The position numbers and the translations under genes were made by a program. Below are positions 50,879 through 61,107 of a stretch of 64,000 nucleotides of DNA, one piece after another. Numbering within the stretch: the first letter of the stretch is position 1; every line of letters starts with the position of its first letter. The notes beneath the pieces are model-generated. The model was not told the DNA's origin and did not search any database. It saw nothing but the letters and a program-made list of their open reading frames with translations. Source of the DNA: Tigriopus japonicus (lineage: Eukaryota; Arthropoda; Copepoda; Harpacticoida; Harpacticidae). Where the stretch lies: assembly GCA_010645155.1 (NCBI GenBank), contig JAAGOF010000055.1, positions 297,902-361,901 of the forward strand, in the 5' to 3' direction.

Positions 50879-51088
50879 GTCTTCAGTTCTGCCGAGAAAG
50901 TGACCACTAGCAATAGCAAAAAATGACCCAAAACTATTACTGAATTCCCCATTTGACTCATCACTTGCACGGTTGACATTTGCCCGGTCATACATTTCAA
51001 ATGTTCCCGCACTTTTGTCCGCTCAACAGTTAGCGACCGGAGACACATTTTTAGGCTTACACTCGGTCTAGTTTTAATAGAAGTCAAT
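50879..51088 (-). repeat. Right terminal inverted repeat of the P-like transposon
   Basis: This 210-bp arm is uninterrupted and preserves the empty site (CAAGTGATGAGTCAAATG on the minus strand) where the hAT element inserted in the left arm. Confidence 0.88.
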
Positions 51089-51588
51089 GTGCTGAGCACG
51101 CGGTCTGCCTGAGATTTTCAAAGCTAACGCAGCCGGGCCGGGCGGTCTTTGATGATCACGCAACCTCGAGCTTTGTTTAGATTGAAGCCGGCCTACAATT
51201 TGAGCGTGAAACGGGCTGCCCGTTCCGCCTCAATCAAAGAAGGTATCCACCATCAGCTGTTCTTGCCGCTTCACTCGGGCAGCCAGTCTCTCTCTCCGTC
51301 GCTCTCCTTCCTGCCTTCCTTGAATTCCCTCTATTTCTATCTCTGTCTGGAGTGAGTCGAATCGATCATCCTCATCGGGAGGAACGAACTTGAAAAGAAG
51401 ACCGGATTGACTCGACTCAATCGATTGATATCGCTCATTCATTCGGACTCGACTCGTGGGTGCTGGCGGGAAATGGCGGGTCGGTGACCGCGACGTCGAC
51501 GAGATTGGAACCCAAGGCACCGAGGGACGTGCGCGTGCCATCGTTTTCTACATTAACTTCCTCATCGATTTCAATATCATCGGAATCC

Positions 51589-52521
51589 GTAAGTGAGCGG
51601 TGAAAGGCCGGACAACGGGCATGAGAATCCTAATCTGAGAAAGAACCACCCACCTATTGATTGAATCTGCGCTTTTCAATCAATTAATCAAAGAGACTCG
51701 GATCGATGTGAAAGCTCTCGTTTTATTTTTCGGATGACCCACGACCGTTGTCGATCGATCCCACGTGGGGCAGGCTCAAATTTCCTTTTGTAGGCCGGAA
51801 ATCACTCATTCATTGAGTGAGTTTCGGGCATCCATCGAGGGAAGGCGGCGAAAAAGGATGGATTGTTGGGTTGTTCATGATTAATTACATGGCCAAGCGG
51901 GGATCCAAAGGATCAAATCCGATAGAATCGACGGTGGGGCTGTTCAAGCTCATCCCATTGTTATAATCCCTCTCCACGTCGTCTTCATAGTCATCATCGT
52001 AATAATCATCATCTTCTTCGTCATCATCGAGAGAATAATCATTCTGAAAATGACCGTTGATGGTACGAGACAATTGAGTTAATTGATCCTCGACCTCGTG
52101 GTCGGATTCCTAAAATTAGAGACTGTAGATTGAGCGTTAATCGAGCGATGGGACTGACGGATGCACGCTTACCCGTTCGAGTTCTTCCACCAGCCCTTTA
52201 AGCTTCTCCGTTTCTTCGATGATGGGCAGAATTTTCTCTAAAGTTTGGACCCGGTGGATCAATTCCTCTCGCGTGTGATGGCTCTTCTGGATGGGTTGGG
52301 CGTACAAGATGGATACCATCGGCACCAAGGCCAGCCAACGCAGAAACATCACGGGTTTCGCCATTGTCATTGGGTGTAAGAATCGCAAATGGAAAATGTT
52401 TCGAACGAATTTCGGAAAGAACCGGGCGGAAGTTTGATAAGACTGACTATTTTTTAAACAGCCAGCGTGGCATGGCCAGGATGATAGTCATGGCCATTAC
52501 TTCTTCTTCTTTTTTTTTCAG
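51589..52521 (+). other. Possible 5' UTR intron of PP5 enclosing the secreted-protein gene
   Basis: A consensus plus-strand donor (gtaagtgag) at 51589 and a strong polypyrimidine acceptor (TTTTTTTTTCAG) ending at 52521 lie 71 bp upstream of the PP5 start codon. If spliced, the intron contains the entire minus-strand gene at 51885-52370. Alternatively PP5 transcription starts downstream of 52370 and the donor is chance. Confidence 0.4.
51885..52370 (-). CDS. Small secreted acidic protein, family unknown
   Basis: Two exons, 52370-52173 and 52109-51885, join in phase 0 at a 63-bp GT-AG intron to give 140 residues from the first ATG. A second ATG two codons on has the better context. The N-terminus is a signal peptide (VMFLRWLALVPMVSILYAQ). 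A charged, heptad-like helical segment follows (TREELIHRVQTLEKILPIIE, EKLKGLVEELER). A strongly acidic stretch then alternates Asp/Glu with Tyr (DDDYYDDDYEDD), and the end is GFDPLDPRLAM. There are no cysteines after the signal peptide. I recognise no family; a secreted or vesicular acidic protein is as far as the sequence goes. The start is about 220 bp from that of PP5 on the other strand, so a shared promoter is plausible. Confidence 0.7.
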
Positions 52522-52592
52522 ATTCATTGTCACCCGTTATAAGACTCTATCCGTAATCTTCCTTGAGTGCATGCCTCTCATGCCCATTCAAA

Positions 52593-54819
52593 ATGACTGA
52601 TCAAAACCCCGATACCATGCAAGTGGACACTCCCAAACCCGAAGTGGACGTGGACAAGTCCAACGAGCTCAAGGCCGAGGCTAACGAGTTGTTCAAATTG
52701 GAAAAGTACCCCGATGCTATCGATTTGTATTCGAAAGCCATCGATTATAACCCGACCAATGCCGTGTTATACGCCAATCGGTCCATCTCGCACTTAAAAG
52801 TGGAGAGCTTCGGGTATGCGCTTGCCGACGCCAACAAAGCCATCGAGTGCGATAAGAACTACTTAAAGGCCTATTACCGCCGAGCGGCCGCTCACATGGC
52901 CCTAGGCAAATATAAGGTGGCTTTGAGGGACTACGAGATCGTGTACAAGCTCATTCCCGCCAATAAGGACGCCAAAGCCAAATTCACGGAATGCAAGAAA
53001 ATCGTGCAGCAGATTGCGTTTCACAAAGCTATCGCCATTGAGGAAAAGGTCAAGGCTGTGGCCGACGAGATCGACATCGAGGGCATCGTGGTCGAAGACA
53101 GTTATGACGGGCCTCGACTGCAAGACGGCCAAGTCACCGTGGAGTTCATGACCCAATTGTTGGAGCACTTCAAGGCGCAGAAAAAGCTCCATCGGAAATT
53201 CGCCCTCAAGATCCTGTACGACATCAAGCAATACTTTCAAGCCCAGCCTTCGCTGGTGGATATCCAAGTGGGCGATGGCAAGAAATTCACCATCTGCGGC
53301 GACATCCACGGCCAGTACTACGACCTGTTGAACATCTTTAGTCTAAATGGATTGCCCTCCGAGGAGAATCCGTACTTGTTCAACGGCGACTTTGTCGATC
53401 GCGGCTCGTTTAGCGTGGAATGCATCTTTGCCTTGTTCGGCTTCAAACTGCTCTATCCGAATCATTTTTTCATGAGTCGCGGGAATCACGAGTCAGAGAA
53501 CATGAACAAAATGTACGGTTTCGAGGGCGAAGTGAAGGCCAAATACTCCAGTCAAATGGTGGACTTTTTCACCGAGGTTTACAATTGGCTACCCTTGGCC
53601 CACTGTATCAACAACAAGATCCTAGTCATGCATGGCGGACTCTTCTCCAAGGTGAGCTGCCTCCTAGTCGCTTCTTCATTGCCAATAAAATAATAAAAAA
53701 GGGAACAGACTGGGGGAGAAAGTTGATTCTTTCCCCCTCCTCGGAGATTAGGGCAAAATTCCCCCACTCTCCTTGAGCGTCTCGAATCCCAGATCAAAGC
53801 TTGCTGACACTCTGGGTGGTCGGGGGAGTTATCCCGGTCACTTCGTAAGTCAGCCACAAATTCCATCTGTATTTAAAGGAGACTTTCTCCACCATGGAGA
53901 AATGTCCTTAACAATTGTTGATTTTTGTTCGAATCAACTGAACCATTCATCTTGAACCATATAGCAACTGCTTAGTTCTAGGAGGAGAAAAAATCAAAGC
54001 TTTGTTTGCCCACAAACGTTTAAAAATGAACGGCTTTCTGAATTTTAAAACACCCTTGTGCATCCACCTCCTGAAAAAGCAAACTACATGTTGTAACCGC
54101 TTTCAGTTTCGTTTAGGCCTTTTTCCCGCCTGTCGCAACCTTGATGTAGAATCGACCTCCTCCTCCGATAGCTTCACAGACATCAAGGTTGCGACACCGC
54201 CCAAACTTCCGCTATCGATTGAAAACTGCTTCGAAAGTCCAGTTCGAATAAATACCCCACTAAGCTCTTGTACCATTCATATTTTCTTTGGAGGATTTTT
54301 GGTTGATTCGAACATGTATTTACAAAAATCTTTCTTCCCATTTTATGTGCCTGAAATGTACATGAAAATTCACCTGTCATTTTCACCCCAATGTAGGATG
54401 GTGTAACGCTTGATGACATCCGCAAAACTGAGAGGAATCGCCAACCTCCGGATGAGGGTATTATGTGCGAGCTCCTTTGGTCGGATCCTCAGGGCATGCG
54501 AGGTCGGTCCGCCTCCAAACGGGGCGTGGGCTGCCAATTTGGTCCAGACGTGACTGAGCGATTCCTCGAGAACAACGGTCTCGACTACATAGTGCGCAGT
54601 CACGAGGTCAAAGAGAACGGCTATGAGCTCATGCACGACGGCAAATGCATCACAGTTTTCTCGGCACCCAATTATTGTGACACCATGGGCAACAAGGGGG
54701 CGTTTATCACGCTCAAGGGCGGAGACCTCCGGCCGGAATTCACCTCCTACGTCCACGTACCTCATCCGAATGTGAAACCCATGGCATACGCCAATTCGTT
54801 ACTAAGTCTTTTCGGGTAA
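52593..54819 (+). CDS. PPP5C: Serine/threonine protein phosphatase 5
   Basis: Two exons, 52593-53651 and 54397-54819, join in phase 0 to give 493 residues, close to human PP5 (499). Three TPR motifs occupy about residues 20-130 ([50 protein letters not shown]); these bind Hsp90 in the family and inhibit the catalytic site. The PP2A-like catalytic domain has all the metal-binding motifs: [21 protein letters not shown] and HGGLF, then, after the intron, RSHEVK and FSAPNYCD. The C-terminus [20 protein letters not shown] matches the family. The enzyme dephosphorylates Hsp90/Cdc37 clients and steroid-receptor and stress-kinase substrates. The start at 52593 is the first ATG in frame. The 745-bp intron holds a 17-bp perfect hairpin. 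Confidence 0.97.
54131..54196. repeat. Perfect 17-bp inverted repeat in the PP5 intron
   Basis: TGTCGCAACCTTGATGT (54131-54147) and its exact reverse complement (54180-54196) are separated by 32 bp. Either strand could fold into a hairpin. Outside the stem the match is weak. Confidence 0.9.
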
Positions 54820-55170
54820 GAGGATCCCTCTCCAATCCACCGGGATTCATGACCTCAGAAAACGGGGTGTCTTTGGAAAGAAAGAGCGATATAACGGGGC
54901 ATTCGTTTTGTCGACATGTGTGCTCCGTGCTAAATCTTTGACTTTTGGCTAGCAATCATAATATGAGAGATGGTTATCGAACTCCTACAGTCAGTCATGT
55001 CCACAATTTTATACCTCTGATGAAGCCATGAAAGCCATACGTGGTCGTCCATCCACATATTGAATAGAAAAACAAAATAATTGAAAACCTTAAGGGATGT
55101 TGTTGTTAACACGCGGTTTTTTTCTGATTTGTCTGCATATAGTACGAAATGGGAATGAAAGGGTGCCAAT

Positions 55171-57307
55171 CTACTTCTTCTCCTCCTTGGCTTTGTCCTT
55201 GTCCTTGACGTCCTCTTTCGAGTTTTTATCCTTGCTCTCGTCTTTCTTGCCCGTTGTTGTTGACGAAGTCGCCGAGCTCTCTTTCTTTTCCGCCTCTTTA
55301 TTGCTCAACTTGTTATTGATGAGATTGTGAAGAGCGATAATCGAGCGAATCAACGAGGCCGTGTACACTACCAACATCTGATCATTGGTGTTCACGTTGG
55401 TGCTCTTGACAAACTCGGGATCGGCCAAGTCGGGTAGAAGGTTGAAGATGTCTTGGAGATGGTAAGTGATCTGATGATTCATGGGCAGTTTCCCATCGAT
55501 GACCTGAAACAAAACCAACCCACGGTTAATGAGAAGGCGCTTAAAAACAGTTGACGGCAATCAATGGACCTGTTGGAGGTACTGCTTCATCTCGCGGAGC
55601 TTCATGTTCAGTCCTTTCCATCCCATGAGTTGATTGGTGATTCGTTGGGACAATGTGCCCAAGGTGGTGTCCTTGATATCGCGTAGCAGATGCTCCACGC
55701 CCACTTCTTCCGCCTCCTCGGCACCAATTTCGGACGGCACGTGCTCAAATGTCTTGGAAGTGGGTGTGCCATCGTCGTGAATCTCTTCCACGGCTAAAAG
55801 AATTATTCCTTCATGGACGGTTCGTTGTCTTAAGAGTAATTCATGTTATTCCTGACCTATGTACGCTTCGGTGGGCAACCCAATGTTTTTGGGCTTGGCA
55901 TTGACGATCACCAGAATGGATTTCTCGCAATAGGACCGCAGGAGATCGTTGATCTTGATGTCGTTGGGATGAAGTTTGGGTCCAGTGTGGTACCAGCCCA
56001 CAATGCGCTCCTTGGCGTTGACTTTCTTAAACATATTGTACATGTTCTCGAGGTACTCGTGATCCAAGAACCAAACCTGAAATGCACAGAATGGGTTTTT
56101 TACGAAAAAATACGCATACCACATTTTGAGCTCATAAAGGTTCATAGTAAAAAGTCTTAATAAGAGTACACGAAGGCTTTGAACAATGCGCTTATTCAAC
56201 TCTTTTAGACCGAGCAACCGGTAAAAATGAATTGACAAATCGACACATTTGCATTTGTTGAACGCGTAACCCATCACTCGTACCAAAATATCATTATCAA
56301 ACGCTAAAACAAAACATTCAACTTTTTATTTGCATTTCACTTTGAACGAAATCTCTTGAAATGAACGATTGGGCTAGGTTTTGTCAAATCAAACGGGTTT
56401 CAATGCTATTTAGAATAGTGGTAAGGTTCATTTTTCTTCCCACGAGCGTTTCGTTAAATATATTCGGGATGATTATTGGGGCTTTCCTAATTCTAACGAG
56501 TGCATTGTATAACAATTATATAAAAAAAGAGCAAAGATGAAGTCCCCCACCTAGTTGCTTTTATATAGGTAGCAACAACTCGCTGATTCCGTGAAACGCA
56601 TGAATTTATAGATAGCGTCGGTCATCCATTCATTTTGGACACACGACGCCCTAAATATTGCACGGAGACCGTAATTCGGTGCAACGGCTCGAATATTGAT
56701 TGAGACGCGCTTTCGGTTCGGATCCCTACCACGATTCAGCAAATAGCAGTCCTAGTCCCTTCGGCATTTGAGGCGCCTGTGATTGTCCAAAACAAACGTA
56801 GGATCTTTAGATCCTATCTGGAAATCCGTGCATCTTATGAAATCGTTAAAAGAAGCGCTGGATGGCGCACTTTAGGACTATTCCTTCTTTTCCGTGCGCA
56901 AATTTTCGCGACCCCCACTTTCTAATTGGATTTTTTGCCACAACCGTCGAGGGTTAGGATCCTTTTTTTTGTCAAACGATTTTTTTTCTATTTCATCTTA
57001 CATCTCCGTCTTTGTCGTCTTCATCAAAGGGCACGGCAAACGAGTTGGAAATGTCCAAGACACGCCCTTTGCCGCCCTCACCCGACGTGACCGAACCCAA
57101 GAGCACGCCCACCACGCGTCGGGCGTGGCCCACTTTGCGCATGCGATTGAAATGATCGACCACGCTCAACAACACCAAAGGATGAACGATCACTTTGGCC
57201 AAAGGACGATCGCTCAAAGGCACCACCCCCGATCCGCCCACGCCATCGACCGCCCCGCCTTCGCCCTGGGCGGTCCCGCCCACCGGCACGGAAGATTCCA
57301 CGGGCAT
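55171..57307 (-). CDS. PSMD7: 26S proteasome lid subunit Rpn8/PSMD7
   Basis: Four exons on the minus strand, 57307-57002, 56076-55857, 55793-55570 and 55503-55171, join at GT-AG introns to give 360 residues. After a Gly-rich N-terminal extension of about 25 residues the MPN domain begins ([83 protein letters not shown]). It lacks the JAMM zinc ligands, as in Rpn8. Then come [42 protein letters not shown] and a C-terminal helical region. The last 35 residues are a Lys/Asp/Glu/Ser tail, as in human PSMD7. Rpn8 pairs with the deubiquitinase Rpn11 in the proteasome lid. The open frame past exon 2's acceptor (55846-56286) mixes intron and exon. Confidence 0.97.
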
Positions 57308-57463
57308 CTTGAAGTTTGAAATGGGAGAAAACACGAGCAAATAACACCAACGGAATCACGGATTCAGCGCAAAATGATGATGATGATGAATTGATGATGA
57401 TAGAGCAAGTTTGGGTACTTTGTCAGCTATCGCACTATGCGCAGCTGAATGTGATCGATCGGG

Positions 57464-57490
57464 TCAGGGTGACGAGAAATGTCACCCTGA
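57464..57490. repeat. Perfect 10-bp hairpin upstream of PSMD7
   Basis: TCAGGGTGAC and GTCACCCTGA flank a 7-nt loop (GAGAAAT), about 160-185 bp upstream of the PSMD7 start codon. It could be a dimer binding site in the promoter or a chance palindrome. Confidence 0.8.
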
Positions 57491-57519
57491 ATAGCACATC
57501 AAGACAAAGGGCGGGTTAA

Positions 57520-60276
57520 GTTCTAAGTGGAAATCGGTTTGTTTAGCCTTAAAAATGACCCATGGTATGAGTTGCGGTTGTTATTGGATACTTGAGTTTG
57601 AATAGTTTGCTTTGTATATGCCATGAAAAATTGCAAATACTTTTCGTAAGCAACAAAGTAGCGTTTAGTCGAGTCACATAACCCGTGGATGGCATCAGTT
57701 TTGGCTGTCGGTAATAATCCAGTCAGCTGACGTGCCCGGTAAGCGAGAGTCTAGGGAGAAAATCCAACACCCATGAGAAAAAAAGGTCGGTCAAGAACTC
57801 AACCCTCAAAGGGACCTTGAATGCTTAGACCGCATCAATTTTGATCGAAAGAACACGGACCAATTTTTGACTCATGAACCATTTCCTATGTACCAAATGT
57901 TCATTTTTTTCGGAATTTGAGTATAGAGTATCTAAAAATGATTCCATTCTTGGGATTTGATTCTATTTCATCGGATATTCTGTGCGATCGGGCCAAAGGA
58001 AACGCGTAAATCATTAGTCAGCGTTCAACCGAATGACTTTCCCACCACCTGTACCTTTTCTGTGTCTTGATTGGAATTTCGCCTGTTTCTCATCAACACA
58101 AAGAAACCAAGGCAGTCTCACCAAGTTTTGAACAATGTCTGCTAAGTTGCCGCAATTTTGCGAAGATTTTTTTCGTGTTAAAGCCTAAATCTTCATGACA
58201 TATCTAAGTTTAATCTCCATACTTTTTTCATTTTATGTTACCCTTTGTATCATATTAGGGGAAGATCACATGCGTTAAAATGACCTTTAAGTGATATCTT
58301 GTTTGTATTTAATTCGTAAATTATTAGAAACACTAACGCGCTTTTCGAGACCGACAGGACTGAACTTGAAGACCATTCGGATGTCAACCCTGTCAAATTT
58401 GGCCCTAAACCTAACAAACAACTGACTGTTGTTTTTTTATCCGATAAGAAAAAATCGCCATCAATATATCAAGTATTGAATTTTCTATTAGATCTTTAAA
58501 TAATTCTCACTCTGCTAAGATATATTTGGCATAATAAGTTTCTTTCACTGACCTAAATTCGTGTGTTTTGTTTTGGCTTCCCTGTTTGCACTGATCGTTT
58601 AGTTGTGGTCTTTGGTGGGAAATCAGGTCCTGCTATTCTACGGAGGGAAAAGCTCGCGAGAAGGAATGATCACAGATTCTTCCTCTGCTCTTTGGTGATC
58701 CGTAAGGGCCCTAACAAGATCCCCCTAATCGAAGAATTTAAAAAACTTTGATACTTTAACATCTTTGTGAGCCAATTAGCCAAAAGAGAGAATTAGCATT
58801 ACCATACTTCGTTTTTTCATCATTTTGTACCCAGATATTCAATAAAAACCTCAAAAAGTATGGGTAAATCCACGACTCTAGTGGATTCAGCATAATCATA
58901 ATATAGTTAAAGTACATCAACAGGTTTTAATGCACGTGTGATGTGCCAAAATCTTACCCATTAGAGGTAAAAATAACCTGATTTTGGTGTATTGAGGAAT
59001 TGCAATTTTTGATGTTAACGCATGGCCTACAATTTGACACCAAAAGTTTTGTCACAATCATACTTCAAGCCAATGAATGAACAGGTTTGAGCAATCAACC
59101 ATCAGGTATGGCCTCACGAGCTTCCACAATTTTTTTGGATGGGTTTTGGATCCAACGTGAAATGAAGATAAAAAGTGATTGATTAGTGCTTAGACACTTC
59201 AGATGTGTTTGATGTTTGAATTTTTCCAAATTGGCGATTCTTCCTCGCTTCAAACCATTGTGAAAAAACAGTAAATGAAGAATGGTGAAGTGTTATGTTA
59301 TAGCGTGCAGTGAACGGCGGTGAATGATGTGGACACGATGAAGCTCAAATGCTGACTGCTTTATTAAGCGAAAGGGTATATACAGCGAGGCTGTCTAGCT
59401 ATGATTCATACAGCTTGTTACGAATAAGCACAATACATTACTTTGTTTGCCTGATTGTGGAGAAAAAGAGGTGTCCAAGGACACCCCCAATTAGAAATCA
59501 ATTTTAGTTCTGTAGGTGTACTCCATCATGATGTAAGAGCTCATTGATCTCAACCCCGTATCAAAATGTCAAGCAAAGGAAAGACAGCTTCTGAAAAATT
59601 GTGGCCAATGCTGGCATTATCCACTGCCTCTAAGCGTGCTGACAGTATTTCCAAGGGTTAGAAAGAAGTGAGGGAGGGTTATTTGAAAAGTAAACCGTTT
59701 AATCTTTTTTAACCAATTAACATCGCTTAGGTAATCTCGAAGTCGGTCCTCAGTATCCTTTTTTCACCCACCTACATCTCAAAACGGCTATTCAACAGGG
59801 CCGTTGTGGGCAGTTTGATGAGTTTCCAGTCTTCTCCTCCTCGAGCGCGTCATCCTCGTCCTGGCTTGTCTCAAACCAATCAATCTGAGCGTGATCATTG
59901 ATGGATATCACCATCGTTATCTTCTCGCCTTTAAAGTTTGCCCACGATAACAACCTCCCCCGTGCATGTGCGTTCTTCTTTATCTAGGCCCGATTCATCA
60001 TCAGCCTTTAATCCTTTCGGCCAAGGCCACAACGAGCTCGCTCGCTAACGCCCGAACGAACAAACGAGAATGAAACGATAACGGCGATCACCGCATCCCT
60101 CCATCCTTCCATTCATCCATAGCCTCAGTTACGCCTCCTTCATTTTCCCCACTTCTTCATCGGCCCTCGTTCGACCTTTTCCATCAGAATGAACGGCGCT
60201 CGCCGGACACGCTCCTCAATGAGGATGATGGGCGTGCTCGCCCTTAGGCGTAGTTGAAGCGCACCCGGGGTTCAAG
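57520..60276. other. Intergenic stretch between PSMD7 and the Rho-like gene
   Basis: Apart from the LTR-like fragment at 59291-59483 I see no gene. The last 250 bp are GC-richer and probably include the Rho-like promoter and 5' UTR. Confidence 0.5.
59291..59483 (-). mobile_element. Candidate solo LTR fragment
   Basis: Read on the minus strand, the stretch shows a TATATA motif, then TTAATAAAG about 20 bp downstream, and ends TATAACATAACA. On the plus strand it begins TGTTATG and ends GGACA. The order of TATA box, AATAAA and TG...CA ends is LTR-like. No target duplication was seen and no internal retroelement sequence lies nearby. Confidence 0.35.
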
Positions 60277-61107
60277 ATGCCGCCCGAATCGCCGGCCTTG
60301 TCCGCCTACCCTCATCCGCCCGTGCCCGCCCATCATCACGCTCATTGGGATTACCCTTTGGCGGGTCCACCGGCGGGTCCGCCGGCGGGTCCGCCCGACA
60401 ATCAGGTACATTGGGAGGGCGGCGCCGGATTGGAAGCGCCCTCGGTCTTGAATTTGATGCTACATAGCCCGCCGCCCAAGATCAAGTGCGTGTTCTTGGG
60501 CGATGGCGCCGTAGGTAAGACCTCGCTCATCGTGTCCTACACCACCAACGGGTATCCTACCGAATACGTGCCCACGGCCATCGATTCCTACGACGCCATC
60601 GTCACCGTTGATCACCAACCCGTCAAGCTGGAGATTTGCGACACGGCCGGACAAGACGATTTCAATTCGTTGCGACCTTTGGCCTACCCCAATACTGACG
60701 TGTTCCTGTTATGTTTTTCGGTAGCTTCGCCCAGTTCCTTTCTCAACATTCGCCAAAAATGGGTGCCCGAACTCAAAAAGTCCCATCCTAAAGGGCGCAT
60801 GCCGCCCGTCATTCTGATCGGCACCATGGGCGATCTGCGGGGTCAAGGCCAGGCCACGGTCGATCTGGCGCGACAAGCCGAAAGTCTGGTCAGCGAGACC
60901 GAGGCACGCAAATTGGCCGCCCAAGTGGGCTTTGTGCGCTACATCGAGAGCTCGGCCTTGACCCAGCACAACTTGAAGGAGGTCTTTGACGAGGCCATCT
61001 TGGTGGGGCTGCAAGCGCAACGGAAACGCGAGAAGAAAGAGTTGCGCAAACAGCGCCGCAAACGGCGGACCAGCCAGTGTCGGGGCTGGATGTGCGCTAT
61101 CATGTGA
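60277..61107 (+). CDS. RHOU: RhoU/RhoV (Wrch)-like small GTPase
   Basis: An intronless 276-residue frame. The first 65 residues are Pro/His-rich, with [12 protein letters not shown] at about 29-40, resembling the SH3-binding extension of RhoU. The G domain follows: P-loop GDGAVGKTS at 75-83, [17 protein letters not shown] switch [15 protein letters not shown] switch II, GTMGDL as the nucleotide-base motif and [25 protein letters not shown] and SALTQ(H/K)NLKEVFD are diagnostic of the RhoU/RhoV group. The tail is strongly basic ([15 protein letters not shown]), then CRGWMCAIM. Family proteins control actin, focal adhesions and Wnt-linked polarity. Vertebrate RhoU/RhoV end in a palmitoylated CFV; here the last four residues CAIM look like a prenylation CAAX box. 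AATAAA at 61384 is a plausible polyadenylation signal. Confidence 0.92.
   Translation: MPPESPALSAYPHPPVPAHHHAHWDYPLAGPPAGPPAGPPDNQVHWEGGAGLEAPSVLNLMLHSPPPKIKCVFLGDGAVGKTSLIVSYTTNGYPTEYVPTAIDSYDAIVTVDHQPVKLEICDTAGQDDFNSLRPLAYPNTDVFLLCFSVASPSSFLNIRQKWVPELKKSHPKGRMPPVILIGTMGDLRGQGQATVDLARQAESLVSETEARKLAAQVGFVRYIESSALTQHNLKEVFDEAILVGLQAQRKREKKELRKQRRKRRTSQCRGWMCAIM

Larger units (their letters stand above)
45164..51088 (+). mobile_element. P-element-like transposon with THAP transposase and nested hAT
   Basis: A 5.9-kb unit is bounded by inverted repeats: left 45164-46293 (interrupted) and right 50879-51088. Without the nested insertion the arms are about 215 and 210 bp and match over almost all of that length. 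Between them lies an intact THAP-domain P-type transposase in plus orientation. Arms begin ATTGACTTCTATTA and include TGTTGAGCGGACA, AAATGT and TCATTTTTTG blocks. No target duplication flanks the arms as drawn, and a further inverted match (44414-44446 with 51089-51127) lies outside them, so the true ends may be further out. Intact transposase and paired ends suggest it may have been autonomous until recently. Confidence 0.82.

Noticed and set aside
51230..51590. 103-codon minus frame and an overlapping acidic minus frame (DSDDIEIDEEVN...)
   Set aside because: A strong plus-strand donor sits at the end of this segment and no minus-strand acceptor was found, so I read the region as plus-strand 5' UTR.
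54002..54406. 134-codon frame in the PP5 intron
   Set aside because: It lies wholly within the intron upstream of the firm exon at 54397 and shows no homology.
59291..59483. Considered as a full retrotransposon
   Set aside because: There is no second LTR, no gag or pol sequence and no target duplication; kept only as a candidate fragment.
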